DNA of 64,000 nt from Gigaspora rosea (GCA_003550325.1 QKWP01000580.1:1719-65718), one strand, 5' to 3'; positions 10,396 to 22,721 are shown, counted from the stretch's first letter. The notes: a model not told the origin generated them from the sequence alone. Translations and numbers: made by a program.

Positions 10396-11365
10396 AAAAT
10401 ATACATTAATATTTGAATATATTTATTTATATGCAAATTTAATTTGTATTCATTTTATTTGTTTTTTTATTTATTCTTTATTTGTATTATTGAAGCGAAT
10501 ATTAAACCAATTTACAAGGTCCTTTGGTTTACATGCAGTTTCTCTCAAAATATTGAAAGTAATTTACTGTAACCACTAAAGGAATCATTTAAAATTTCAA
10601 AATCACATTGCAAGAGTATATTGCACAATATAAAATAGATAAAATTTATTAGGTATGTGGTAACAGATATCGAAATGGCCACTACATATTTAGCGTCTTT
10701 TCCTTGCTACAAGTAAATTTATAAGAAACGATATATGTTTTAACGATGATTATAAACATGAATATACCTTGTGACTGAAAATTTTTTCCATTTCGGCCAC
10801 ATTGTGGACTTTAAAAATCACTTGTAGATTCTGAAAAAGTTTATTTAAGTCTAAAATAGTACAAGTAAACATGCAGCAATTCTAGTGGACTTCATAAAAT
10901 TTCGCAATAATTTCGGCCAGATCTTTGAAGTTTGACGTTATATTAAGTACGGATAGCCTAAAATTCCAGAGTATGCTGAAAGTTTCTGATAAATAGCGAA
11001 ATACCAAAATCTTGCATAAGTTTCTGCAAACCTGGCTTAACATATATGAATCCTGACTTTTACTGCATTAGCAAATTATTGATAACTTTGCTTAAATCAT
11101 TTGCCACGTGGCCGAAATGGCCGAAAGATTCGGCCGCATGTAGCCAGAGATAGCTACATTAGTCTCTGATAGAGCATTATTAAAACATAGTGTCCATACC
11201 TGTGCCTGGCACTATGTTTAAATAGTGTTGTGCGTGTTGGTACTTGTAGAACCTTAATCTACATATAATTGTCTATTGAAAATAATAAAATTTTAGAGAT
11301 TAATTTAATCCTTAAATAGAATAAAGTAAGGTTATTACGTTTATGATGTTTAGGCATGTAATACC
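10396..11365. other. Non-coding tail of copy A
   Basis: It is colinear with about 37050-37985. It contains scattered CGGCCA/TGGCCG motifs (10797, 10914, 11108-11145) and a hairpin (AACATAGTG..CACTATGTTT, about 11184-11220). Neither copy carries a supported gene here. Confidence 0.5.
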
Positions 11366-11367
11366 TA

Positions 11368-11820
11368 TTATAACTAATGATGCCTGACGCATGACGAAAC
11401 CATTTCGTCAGGCAATTTCAAATTGACGAATTGACGAATGACGAAACCCATGACGCATGACGAAACCCATGACGCATGACGAAACCCACGACGCATGATT
11501 TTTACAGGGCTATCTCCAGATTTCCGGATCGGATGCGTCGGATCTAGGTCGGCGTTTAGCCCTAGTTTTTAGAAAGTTCTATAGCAAAATTATCAGCTGG
11601 GCATTTTTTACTTAATGAATGGATATGATTTATTAGTAAAATTTTTTATGATTTTAGGGCAAAATTGATCAATTCCGATCCAGCCGACCATGATTCCGAA
11701 GCCTTCCGAAGTATACCGACCCGGAATTTTGGGACTCCCCTGTATGAGTTCACGACGCATGACGAAACACATGACGCATGAACCCATGACGCATGACGAA
11801 ACCAATAATAAATAACAAAA
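11368..11820. mobile_element. Truncated third copy of the GATGCCTGACG hAT-like family
   Basis: The left end TAATGATGCCTGACGCATG is followed by arrays of GACGAAACCCATGACGCATG. No matching right terminus is found, so the element is truncated or rearranged. It begins exactly where homology with copy B stops, so it may sit at the duplication breakpoint. A second hAT-like element (11506-11745) interrupts it. Confidence 0.65.
11506..11745. mobile_element. About 240-bp hAT-like MITE nested in the array
   Basis: The termini are TACAGGGCTATCTCC and, on the other side, GGGACTCCCCTGT; inside them ATTTCCGGATCGG pairs with CCGACCCGGAATTTT. CAGGG termini are typical of hAT elements. The flanks ATGATTTT and ATGAGTTC agree at six of eight bases, a possible decayed 8-bp duplication. 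A diverged partial relative lies at 12300-12470. A 137-residue frame crossing this element (11608-12021, minus) is judged spurious. Confidence 0.55.
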
Positions 11821-12299
11821 CCCATAATGATTTTGATGAAGCATTAGACTATTATTCATTTCTTTAATAACAGAATAAATTAGTCCATTTAAAGTTAATT
11901 TTTTGTTCATAATTATATCTTCCCAGTTTCTATCTTTTTGAAATCGATCCGACATTGTCTGATGATTTGCAACAATCACCCAGATATATCTGATAGGCGT
12001 TCTACGAATTGGAAGCGTCATAGTATTTTATTATTATGCATTATTTATGTATTTCTTATTTTTACATAGTGTGTGGCATAGTTGGGTGATTTAACCCTAA
12101 ATGAGTATATCCTGCTGGTACCCTCAACGAGGGTTATAGACTCTCAGCAAGTGTATGAATCTCTCAGCGAGTGAATTAAACACCTAACGAGTGATTAAAA
12201 CCTCAGTACGAATTAAAGATATTTGAGGGTATGGATTTAGTCTACAAATGAAATAACAGATGTTCATAGCATTAGTGTTATTATTGATGGATCAATGAC

Positions 12300-12470
12300 G
12301 GCATTTAGCCTTAGAAGTTAGCAGGTTCTACAGCAAATTACTTAATAAATGGATATGATTTCATTAGTAAAATTTTTTATGATCTTGGGGCAAAATCAAT
12401 CAATTCCAATTCAGCCGACCATGATTCCGATGCACTCCAACGTATCCCGACCTGTAATTTGGTGTTCATT
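12300..12470. repeat. Diverged partial relative of the 11506-11745 element
   Basis: It shares GGCATTTAGCC, AATGGATATGATTT, GTAAAATTTTTTATGAT and CAGCCGACCATGATTCCGA with 11555-11745 in the same orientation. No terminal repeats remain. Confidence 0.6.
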
Positions 12471-12566
12471 TTTGGGGTTGTCTAAAGCTGTGTACCGGTT
12501 GTTGATTTACATAAAGATGTCATGTGGCCCTATGAGTTGATCCTACTGTCCCATCGTATGGGAGAG

Positions 12567-13239
12567 GCAAATCTTACGTTTTTGATACTTCTGCACTTAC
12601 TTTTTTGATACTTCTAAATGTACCCCAAAAATTTTATTACTTTTTTGAGACATGGCGATTTTAAAAATGTCACGTGACAGCTGCGATTAAAATCGACCAA
12701 TGGAATTGCAGGTAAGTTTCTAATAAAAGGCTTAAAGTTTTTTTAATTGGAACTAATTTTTTTATTATGTCATTATTATTTAAATTTCTAATAAGAGTTG
12801 CTGAGATGAAAATTACTATTCCAATAGTAGTAAACACATCAAAATTGGCTTAGTGTATCACGAGATATGAGTAAAAAATTTTCGTGAATTTTAGTTTTTT
12901 TAAAAAAACTTTAAAAATTCGTGAAAATTTTTTTACTCATATCTCATAATACACTAAGCCAATTTTGATGTGTTTACTACTATTGGAATGGTAATTTTTA
13001 TCTCTGCAACTCTTATTAGAAATCCAAATAATAATGACATAATAAAAAAATTAGTTCCTATAAAAAAACTTTAAGCCTTTTATTAGAATCTTAACTGCAA
13101 TTCCATTGGTCAATTTTAATCGTGGCTGTTACATGACATTTTTAAAATCGTCTTGTCTTAAAAAAAGTAATAAATTTTTGGGGTACATTTAGGAGTATCA
13201 AAAAAGTAAGTACAGGAGTATCAAAAATATAAGATTTGA
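12567..13239. mobile_element. 673-bp foldback element with 9-bp target duplication
   Basis: Two arms of about 325 bp are inverted around a short centre near 12895-12905, so the element could form a long hairpin. The termini are GCAAATCTTAC and GTAAGATTTGA-like. It is flanked by ATGGGAGAG on both sides (12558-12566 and 13240-13248). A 9-bp duplication points to MULE-type mobilisation. No coding capacity is seen. The arms differ at scattered positions, so it is not brand new. Confidence 0.85.
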
Positions 13240-13557
13240 ATGGGAGAGCTTGTACTTTCATGCCAAGTTTAACACTGATGGTTGACATTAAAAGGTCACA
13301 TGAATTTGGCAGTAATTTATAGGATGTGAATATTTATGATTTATTAGACATTTATTTATAAAAGGAACAAAATTATGTAACTTTTATTTTATAAAGGAAT
13401 TTTGGGGAATGTATATTTTTATTAACCAAGACAAGAGCAAGTATTTATATACATTTAAAAATTATAGAGTGTTATGCTGAATTTCTAGCGATGCGCTAAT
13501 AATTTAGCATTACATTGAAAAACTAGTATTACACGAAAAACTAGCATTACACTATAA

Positions 13558-13680
13558 GGTGGCTTCCAGAAATTAGCTGATTTCTAGGAGGGTAGGTGGG
13601 TTGACCGTGGTGTCAGGTGTAATTCTGGCCAAAATTATTAGGTCATGGCCAGAATTATTATTATAGATTTTAGATCTATA
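13558..13680. repeat. Single end of the Harbinger-like foldback family
   Basis: GTGGCTTCCAGAAATTAG followed by GGTAGGTGGG and GTGTCAGGTGTAATTCTGGCC resembles the termini and subterminal part of the element at 20336-21236. No opposite end is nearby, so this is a fragment. Confidence 0.4.
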
Positions 13681-13891
13681 GTGCCGTCATAGAAAAGCCT
13701 AGTAGATCTGAGTCTGTATTTTGGATTCATTGAAACATAAGACCAGGGTCTATTATGTGATCACGTACTGTACGTACTGGTCACATATTAATATACTCTA
13801 TCTTATTTAATGTAGGCAGTACTGTAGTACTGTTAATTGATGAATTGTATGTTTCAAATTTTATCTTTCAATTTTGGTACACATTAAAGCT

Positions 13892-14013
13892 CAGGGATGG
13901 CATGTCACAATGTCCAATTGATTTCAATTTTTTTTGGACATATGTCCAATTGAAATTGGACATATGTCCAAAAAAAATTGAACTCAATTGGACATTGTGA
14001 CATGCCAACCTAG
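13892..14013. mobile_element. 122-bp hAT-like palindromic MITE
   Basis: Left terminus CAGGGATGGCATGTCACAA; the right terminus is TTGTGACATGCCAACCTAG. The two arms of about 55 bp are almost perfect inverted repeats containing TTGGACATATGTCCAA. It is flanked by the 8-bp duplication TTAAAGCT (13884-13891 and 14014-14021). The CAGGG terminus and 8-bp duplication indicate hAT. Confidence 0.9.
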
Positions 14014-14021
14014 TTAAAGCT

Positions 14022-15707
14022 AATATATCCTGTATTCAACACTTTACAGATCCAAAAAATAATTATACTTTATATATAGCACTGCTTAAAGCTACCCAGG
14101 CCTTATTCAAAAAATGATTAGACCGGTCTGAATAGTACCCGAAGATACTATATAAAGAATGAAGTATTATAATAGTACCTTATAGAAGAGGGGATATATT
14201 ACCAAGATACAAGTAAATTTTATAAGCAGTCTAATTTATTCTTTATTTATTTATTTTATCTATTTTTTAACTCAATCTATTTATTATATCTATTTCCCAT
14301 TTAAAGCAGTTTCAATATCCTTTTATAATTTATGAATCTTTAATTATATTATTATATTTTACATTTATGATACAAAAGATTATTATTTTTGAAACAAGCT
14401 TTATATGACTTTGTGTTATACTATTCACCATCAGAAAAGTATGGAATTAAAATATCTAATACTTCTGCTTTATTCGAAAAAACTAGAAAGACAATCATCT
14501 GTAGCTGCACGAATCTTAGACTTTTTGTTCTGATAGGTAAGAGAAGAGTATTTAATCTTTTTATAGCGAAAAAGAAAGGTTATGGTAGGAAAATACTAAT
14601 AACAAGTAGAACAGACTAATCGTGAATAGAGAATTAATAATATAGTAAATTGTTTAAATTCAGTTTTATTATGACAATATATATTACACACAACCCAATT
14701 TAAACTTAGTCCAATTTGGTTTTGATTCTTTCCTCTAATTTTAAGTTATAAATCAAAAAATTATTAATTCAAACAAATTAATAAATTAAATAAATTTTTC
14801 TTTAATCATCTCAAGATTATTATGAGCAAGATCCAGAGTAGTTAATGTGGTGTTATTGCAAAGCACATTTACTAATACTTTTCTACCTTCTGATCCAAGA
14901 TTATTGCAAAAAAAGTCAATATAGAATTCTTACAAAGCTTTTTACTAATACATCTATTGTCATAATAGTAGTGTTTTTACTAAGATTTTCAAATATTGTT
15001 TAATTGCAAATAAGCTTATTAAGACAAACATTAAAGATCCTTACTAGTTTGTAGAAACATTGAAATTAAAGAACAATTAATAATATTTTCAAGCCTATAC
15101 CCTGTGCTATATAATTTATTATCACAAACCAACTTGTAATACCATAATAAAATAACTGCTAACATGAGTGATATAACTTGTACAGTATATTTAAATAGTG
15201 GTTTTGGATGATACAGCAGAGTAATTTTAAATTCAGTTAACAGATTTTGTTTTTGAGTATTTAACATTACAAGGAGTATATTTATAAGTCTTCAAATTGG
15301 TGTTCTGGATCACTTCACAATATTGGTATAATAATTCTGCACTATTGATAGTTTACAAAAGTACATAAAACCAAGTTTTTATATTAGACCAGAGGTTATT
15401 AAATATTATGTAGTACTGTAAACTGCCATGTAAAAGACCTGGTCTGTTACATTTTCTCGATTTTAAACCCGATAGTAGACTCGTGGATCTATTGCATATA
15501 TATGGGTTTGATAATTGGAGATTTATGTGAGGTTTAGTACTGAACAATATAAATATAGCACAAGTAATACAAATTATATGTTATTTCAAGCTATCTGGAT
15601 ATTTTATCTTATTGTATGCCAGGACTTTTATTATTTTAGATCCTATAGTATGCCTAGGTTTTTATCTTTATGAAAATCTCAACCTATATTGTAGACCCGT
15701 GAATGAT
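14022..15707. other. Gene-free AT-rich DNA
   Basis: Several short frames exist (for example 76 residues at 14389-14619), but none has recognisable motifs, repeats elsewhere or codon structure different from the surroundings. No structured element is seen. Confidence 0.5.
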
Positions 15708-15721
15708 AAATGGTGGGTCTA

Positions 15722-16436
15722 CTGGTATGGCGACTTAGAGAAGTTGCCAAGTTGTCACCCCCCAAGCGGCAGGTCGAGAGTTCAAATCCCACTAGTGACA
15801 ATAATGAAAAAGAGACCTGTGTTCGGTAACTGTGACTCAGATTGGTTGGGTATGAAACCTGTAACCTTGGTCCTACCATCGTGAATGGGAGCTTTCGGGC
15901 ACAATGGTGTTTGTTACACTGCAAATCCAGGGAACCAGAAAAACAGAAACCCGTTTGGCAAGTTCCGAGTAAGGAGGTAGAGAAGATCTAATAAGTGCTA
16001 CCAAAATAAGGTTGTACTGGGGTCGGAACGAACCTTATAAGGGCAATGTAGGTAACGATGTGGCCTTGGCGCAAGTTACTAAAGACCACGATAGTTATAT
16101 GATGTGGAACATATTCTTGTAAGTGGCTGGCAATTTCTATGAGGGTAAAGTAGCCCTAAGGTCAGTAGTTATTGTGAATAACCCTAGAAAAGCCATAATA
16201 TATACTGGCTTATATGTAAGATAGTAATAGGAGAAGCATGGGTCAGAGAGTTTAAATAGGCAGGTCCCGTAGTTGGTCTGCAGGTATGACAGCTAGTGTA
16301 GAACCTTCGGGCGGACTACTTAAATTAGGCACCAAAAGTGCATGTGTGGCTAGTTGTACACTCATTCATGTAACAAATATTACAAATATTCAATAAAACC
16401 GTCGGCCAAAGTAGACGGCCATTAAAAAATAAAAAA
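15722..16436 (+). mobile_element. 715-bp SINE with a tRNA-Ser-like head
   Basis: It is flanked by a direct repeat containing ATGGTGGGTCTA (15708-15721 and 16437-16450) and ends in an A-rich tail, the signature of target-primed retroposition. The head has an A-box-like TATGGCGACTTAGAGAAG (from 15726) and a B-box GAGTTCAAATCC (near 15778-15789), then ACTAGTGAC; this matches the layout of a type II tRNA such as tRNA-Ser. The body (15800-16380) is richer in GC than the flanks and unrecognised. The 3' end has a stem-loop, CCGTC..GACGG (about 16399-16418), just before the tail. It would be transcribed by RNA polymerase III and mobilised by a LINE. Overlapping frames on both strands are by-products. 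Confidence 0.8.
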
Positions 16437-16450
16437 AAATGGTGGGTCTA

Positions 16451-18900
16451 ATATCATGGAGAATTTTTTATATAGCTGTTTATGGTGACATTCATTTGGT
16501 AATGATGTCATATTAAAAATTGATCAAGGAGGTAGAGTCCACCTACATTCTGTAAATATGCATGTTATATATATATTTATACATACTATGTGATACTGCA
16601 TTTTAATCTCTCAAAATCTAAGATTAATCACCATAACTATTTAATATATACTAAACTAGATAGCTTGCAACATCATCATACAAAACCAGAAATGTAAATT
16701 GTGAACAAAAGGCAAAATAAATATGCACTTAATTTGATATGAAATTGCTTTATATTTGAATAAAGTACAATAAAGTTCTATCACAAAAATAGCAAATTGA
16801 TTTTGAATTCTAAGGAACTATTTTTTACAAACAGATAAAGTGACAGGTATATTCAGGTTTAGTATTTTATAAAAAAGCCACATGCGCCATTAAATGTAAA
16901 TTTTTTAATAGAATAGTACAAGCAAAGAACATTATTTCCTGTTTGTTACCAATTTAAGTTATAAGATGTTGTTAGTTAATGTTGCCAATTATTATTTATA
17001 AATATAGCATGACTTTTAGAAAGTAATATATTTAAAACAATATTTCATCCTCAGCTTAATTGTCAAAAGGTTTATAAGCTATAAAAATTTAAACAATGCA
17101 AATATTTAGTGTTTTGCTATTTTTAAAAAACTTTCAAATTATAATCACGGCTTGAACAATATATCACATGCATTTATTGTTATTCTTTTAATTAGTATTA
17201 GTTTAATATATTTTTCTGCTTAAACTATTAACAAAGCAAGGTTTAAGTTTAGAGTCATATGATGTTGCAACACTGTAATATTAAGTGCATTTGATGCACT
17301 AGTCCATGCAAAGTTGATTTTTCATTTTGCATTATACACTATCCCATTTTTTCAATTTTTTCAAATTTTTTTTATTTTTTTTAGATCCCAATTGTACCAA
17401 TTATTCAATTTTTGACATCTATTTTTTTACACTCTTTTCATCAGGTGTTACCTTATAGAGACCTTAATTTCCTGTAATTGTTCGATCGAACTAACAGAAA
17501 AAATATGAGTGCCAGCCCAATTTTTTGATTCATTGTTGTGCAAAATAAAAAATTAATCTTGTATAAACTTAAATATGAGCATTATACTATTTGCAGTAAA
17601 TTAAAAAAAATCTGTTTGTCCATTCTGAATTTTGAAATCCATGTAATGCAAAATGAAAAATCAACTTTGCATAGCCTTATCCAATCATCAATGAGTTTTT
17701 GTAGATGCATGCTATTTAATTGCATATAACTATATACTTTATTGAATTATATTTCTAGCAATGTAAATTTTATAACAGAATTCTTTGCAATAAATCATAA
17801 TAACATTATAATTAGTTATAATTATAAACTAGAAATAGAAAACCAGCATAAGTTTGGTATGTTGCATATTAAAGTTTTCTAGAGCATTACAAACAGAAAA
17901 ATGGCAAAACTAAGATTTTGATATTTTTATTATAAGATGCATTAAAATTGTAATTTTATTTATAAAAGTACATAGAAGTATAAATCTTTTGCTTTACTCC
18001 AGACAATAAATTATAGTATTTTTACCATAATTTTTATAATTATAATCAATTATAGCATTGCAATCACATCTTTGGTTAGATTAAAATTTTTGCAAAAAAA
18101 GGATTTTTTTTTTATGTAAATTAATATAAAATATTATTAGAAACATTTTTATTAAAGTTAAAAGTTTATTGTATTAATAAAACTTTGTACTATAATTTTT
18201 GAAGTTTGTAATTACTCATAACTTATAATTAAATTTGTTTTCTAATTTCTTCAAGATTTTTTTATAATTTTGTAAATTTCTACTCTTTTCTATTGAATTA
18301 ATATCATACATAAATAAATATATGGGCAGTCAAAAGTAGAAACCAAGGAATTTGGATGCTCATGATTTTGAAATAATTTGCAAAACATATTTTGTTATAC
18401 AAAAACAAAACAGATCTAAAAAATAACAACTTTGGTTTTAAACTATTTATTATTTTAGCCAATTGACTAATTTTTATAGACTACTGTGATATGGTCATAT
18501 GGGTGGATTTTAATGATTTCCGGGTAATAAATAAATTTGATCTACAGACCTATATATAAAATTGTTATAAAATAGATAAAACAAATTCTAATAGCCATAA
18601 ACAACAAATTATTGACCAATTAAGTTTATCATATGATATTTAGTTAGATTAGCTTGGATTTTTATTACTATAAAAAAAAATTTAGAAATTTGATATCCAA
18701 TAAAAATGTTAATTTACATATCTTATTCTGTATTATCATATTTGCAAATCAATCAAACAAATTTGCCTATATGTACTAACTGCTTTAAATCTCTATAAAA
18801 AATAGCTTTACAAAAAATACTAATCCTCTTTTAAAAACTTATAAAATATAAAACTAATTCACAAGATTTGTTCTTTTTGTTCTAAAGAATAAAACTTGTA
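16451..18900. other. Gene-free, very AT-rich DNA
   Basis: No supported gene. An inverted repeat of about 28 bp (ATGCAAAATGAAAAATCAAC and its complement) lies at 17307-17334 and 17644-17671, with a weaker direct relative near 17538. It may be the ends of a decayed 365-bp element, but no target duplication was found. Confidence 0.45.
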
Positions 18901-18914
18901 GTTTAGATTTCAAT

Positions 18915-18960
18915 TTATAGCTAAACTGGTAGAGCAGTAGCCTTTTAAAAATAACAATTT
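18915..18960 (+). pseudogene. tRNA-Lys-like 5' half
   Basis: TAGCTAAACTGGTAGAGCAG followed by AGCCTTTTAA closely follows the D-arm and anticodon arm of a tRNA-Lys(UUU). The region after the anticodon loop is AT-rich and no T-arm or B-box follows. It is either a truncated tRNA pseudogene or the remnant head of a SINE. Confidence 0.35.
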
Positions 18961-20332
18961 ATTAATAAATTGTAAAATGAGAACATATATATTTTAATTT
19001 AACCCAATCATAATGCACACCCTTACTTATATATAGATCTGCCAATTGAATACATTTTAATAAAATCAATTTAGTTTGAACTCAAACCAAATTTATCATA
19101 TTTGAATATTTTGAGATTTAAAAACGATTATATTCACAATACAAGCAAAATAAAAATTCAATTTTTAAATACTGTATTTAAATTTGATATCCATTAAATA
19201 TAATTAAATATAAGAGTTTATTATTAATTAATAATTATTTAACTTACAATAAATAATAAATAGAATTAAATATTACAATTTAATACATTCTATGTGTCCT
19301 ATTATTAATCTGATTTTTTAAAAAAACATTAGAGATGCAAATGAATTTTTTTTTAAAAAAAACAAAATAATCTTAAGATAATTTCTTTTTGTTTAATAAT
19401 GGATAATATAAGAGTTTATATTTTTTTTGAACTAGATATAAAAAAATCAAAATAATTTATTTATAAAAAACTCTTAGATTATTAAATTACAACATGCATG
19501 CAAAAAAATGTATCAATTTTTACAAATTCATACCTTTTAGTATCTTAATGCCTTGCTAAAATGCCATATCTTGTATTGCATCTAGCAAGACTCATAATAA
19601 AGCAAGTGTCTTTGTAGCTAATCCTAAAGATATAATAATATAGAAAAAAAATATGGATATTTTGGAAGACTAGTAGTTATTCAGAATAATACACAATAGC
19701 TTTTAATAGAGTAGTATAAAAAAGCTAATACAAAATTGAAATCTACTTTTTATACCAGTACAATTAAAAACTATTTTGGTACTTTAATATTGATTTTGAT
19801 ATAAACTGCTGAGGTACCTCAACAGATTTATATCAAATATCAATGTTGAACAGTAATAGCAAATAATCTAAAATAATCCAAATGTCTCAAATAGGTATTG
19901 GGTCAATTCAAAAATAAAATGACCTATTGGGTTATTTGAATTTTATTGGTAGAAATAACAATTAATTAAGGCTTGATTAAATTATAAAATTCAAAGTCAA
20001 CAATAATTTCAAACATTAAATGTTTAATACTTATGCTAAACTTTGATCAATTTATAATTTTTTAAATTTATTTACACCAGTTCTCAAAAGTAATATTTAC
20101 TTTAAACAAAAGACAAATTATTCTTTGCTAAATTACTATAATTGATTTCAGAAACTCTATAATCATATAACATCATTAAGAATCTTAACTATTGAATCTG
20201 ATACTATAATACAATATTAGAGCATCATAATATAATTTAGAGCTTTATTTAACTCTAGTTACCCAGACCAGTCTACCTATGCCTCAATTGAAGCCTTACT
20301 ATTATTAGATAGTTTAGTTAATTTTATTTAGT
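18961..20332. other. Gene-free AT-rich DNA with one palindrome
   Basis: No gene is supported. A near-perfect palindrome lies at about 19786-19856: arms contain TTGATATAAA..TTTATATCAA around CTGAGGTACCTCA. It is about 70 bp and may be a tiny foldback MITE. Confidence 0.5.
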
Positions 20333-20335
20333 TTA

Positions 20336-21236
20336 GGGGGCTTCCAGAAATTATGTAATTTTTTGTTACTAATAAATCTCAAAATTTTACCCCACAACCC
20401 ACACCTGATACCCTATTAGCCAATCAAATTTTATATTTTTTAAAAATTATTCATATGGCCAATTTTTGGAATTGATAATAACTTTAGATCTATTGGTCCA
20501 TTTTGTATAATTTAACTGAAAAATTCTCATCTTGACCAGTCAATTCTAATAAGCCCAAAATCAGTAAAATCTAATCACAGGATCCCAAGATCGTTCAACT
20601 TTTGTATCATTTTAATAGTAATTTTTTAGAATTATTAAGTAAATTTATTTAACATTGAAAAACTTTTGATCCACTGGCCTGTTTTGGATGATTTAACTGC
20701 CAAAATGTTCATCTCAGTGAGATGATTCTAACAAGTCCAAAATCACTAAATTCCAATTACAGGATCCAAGATTGATTAAGATTTGTATTGTTAATACCAA
20801 TACAAATCTTTATTGAACTTGGGATCCTGTAATTTAAATTTAGCAATTTTGAGATTGTTAGAATCGACTCACCGAGATGAACATTTTGGTAGTTAAATCA
20901 TCCAAAATGGTCTAGTGGATCAAAATTTATTCAATGTTAAAGAAATTTACTTAATGATTCTAAAAAATTACTATTAAAATTACACAAAAGTTGAATGATC
21001 TTGGGATCCTGTGATTAGATTTTAACGATTTGGGCTTGTTAGAATTGTCCTAGTGAGACAAACATTTTGGTAGTTAATTCATCTAAATTGGCCCAGTAGA
21101 TCAAATGTTATTAATAATTTTATGATTTTTTACTTTTGGTCAGAATTATAAAATTTTAACAGAATTATAATTATAACCTGATATTTTCGGGACCCCACCC
21201 ACCCACTAAAAAATCACGTAATTTCTGGAAGCCCCC
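20336..21236. mobile_element. 901-bp Harbinger-like foldback element
   Basis: The termini GGGGGCTTCCAGAAATTA and TAATTTCTGGAAGCCCCC are flanked by TTA on both sides (20333-20335 and 21237-21239). A 3-bp TTA duplication with G-rich termini is typical of PIF/Harbinger. Almost the whole element is an imperfect inverted repeat folding about 20790-20800 (TTGTATTG..CAATACAA). No transposase is encoded. Internal motifs such as CTCAGTGAGATGATTCTAAC recur at about 47080-47130 and, more diverged, at 61720-61960. Confidence 0.85.
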
Positions 21237-21427
21237 TTACTAGTGTATAGTTGTGATAGAGGGTTTATTTAGTTTCTCACAATAAACATACATAATAAGA
21301 TTTATGATATATATCAAAACTATATCAGGTATTGTACAAATTTATAGCAAAAAAGATTTTTAATTAATTAAAATTAGAGTAAACTATTTGTCATCAGTGG
21401 TAACAGACCCATGCCAATAAGAATCAA

Positions 21428-21453
21428 GATCAGGTGTAATGTTATACCTGATC
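21428..21453. repeat. 26-bp near-perfect palindrome
   Basis: GATCAGGTGTAA and TTATACCTGATC flank a 2-bp centre, with one mismatch in the stem. The surrounding words (CCAATAAGAATCAAGATCAG) recur near 21990-22015 inside the neighbouring MITE. Confidence 0.6.
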
Positions 21454-21940
21454 ATATAACATAAAAATAAAAAATACTATAAAAATCTATAAAAATTTTT
21501 AAGTTAAATTTTTTAAAAACTACTGTATAGAATTTTTTAAACTTTTTTTATTTAAAAGATATAATTTAATAGAATTTTAGTTGTTTTTATTTTATAATTT
21601 TGAAAACTTAGCTCAGTATATAGAATTTAAATTAAATTATACTATAGGCAATGCATTTTTTTTAAATTGAATTGAATAATTTGAAGCCTGATTTCTCCAA
21701 ATTTAATAAAATTTATATAGTATATTTATTATATGCACACCAAGGCACTTGCATAATACAGCACATTACACTATATATTTGGTCTAAAAATAGCTAATAT
21801 ATGATTTTTTAAAAAATTTTTTATTTTTTTTGAATTAAAAAAGTTTTATATTATTAATTATAAAAATATAACTACTGTATAATAAAATAATAAAAATAAT
21901 ATAATAACTAATTTAAAAGATATTTTATTAAAGAATATTT

Positions 21941-22279
21941 CTAATTTACACCACAGGTGATTATCATCTGTAGTCAATTTGCCAATTAAAATTCAGGATC
22001 AGGTGTAACATGTAAATCAATTTTTGTGTAACAAAAACAAAGAAACTTTTAAAAAATTGCTAAAATTGCTTCTAACCTAAAAACTTGCCTACAAAACTAC
22101 TTTTTTTATGCAAAATAAAAATTCCTTGCAAAATTTTACTATATACAAAGCACCTTTCTAATTCCTAACCCTTAATCTAACTCTAACATTAAAAAGGTTT
22201 GTTTTTTGTTTTGATAAAATGATTTATTTTATTTATGCATTGTAGATCACAGGTGATAATCACCTGTAGTGGAAATTAG
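21941..22279. mobile_element. About 339-bp MITE with hairpin-bearing termini
   Basis: The left end CTAATTTACACCACAGGTG pairs with the right end CACCTGTAGTGGAAATTAG. Each terminus contains its own small palindrome (ACAGGTGATTATCAYCTGT). No clear target duplication is visible, so the exact ends and the family are uncertain. Confidence 0.65.
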
Positions 22280-22721
22280 TTATTTTCTTTATTAAAATAT
22301 AAAAAAATTATATATATACTATACCAGGAACGGAGTGATACAATCATGAAGTGTATGGTTTTATGCTGTTTGGAGTGGTATTTGTCCACAAAATCTTAAA
22401 TTGATTGGTCCGCATGACTTATTCATCAAATTTTGATTATTTTTCACGCATGAATGCATCATGCAATTATTCTTCACGCATAAATTCATCACGCCTTATA
22501 TCCTATCATAACCACATATATGAGCAATATTACAGTTGCAATAACTAATGATAGTAAAAGCAAAAATTTTCGCCGCAAAAATTGGTGACCCGATGCAATT
22601 TGATTTGTCTATTTACCTGATATTTGGTATTTTTCATTTTTTTCATAGGATCTTTTATCGGGTTGATGAAATGATAATCACTGATCATCAAAGAAGTTTT
22701 TTAATATTAAAATACTAATGT

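Larger units (their letters stand above)
746..11365 (+). repeat. Segmental duplication, copy A
   Basis: This block is colinear and in the same orientation as about 24565-37985. It starts at the flank ATATTATTTATATT (also near 24573). It runs through a decayed repeat, a MITE, an F-box gene and a long non-coding tail, and homology stops after CTATTATA near 11365 (copy B near 37982). Subtracting insertions specific to A (1182-2226, 4172-4538, 7981-9164, 9376-9493) leaves about 7.9 kb. Subtracting the MULE from copy B leaves about 7.8 kb. The true left edge is unknown because the LTR element covers it in A. Confidence 0.9.

Noticed and set aside
11608-12021. 137-codon minus-strand frame
   Set aside because: It crosses the boundaries of two nested transposable elements (11368 and 11506-11745), so it cannot be an old gene; no motif is recognised.
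14389-14619. 76-codon plus-strand frame
   Set aside because: No recognisable domain, duplicate or signal; the length is expected by chance in this much sequence.
15612-15924. Overlapping 81-90-codon frames on both strands
   Set aside because: They lie across the SINE head and its target duplication; the SINE explains the sequence.
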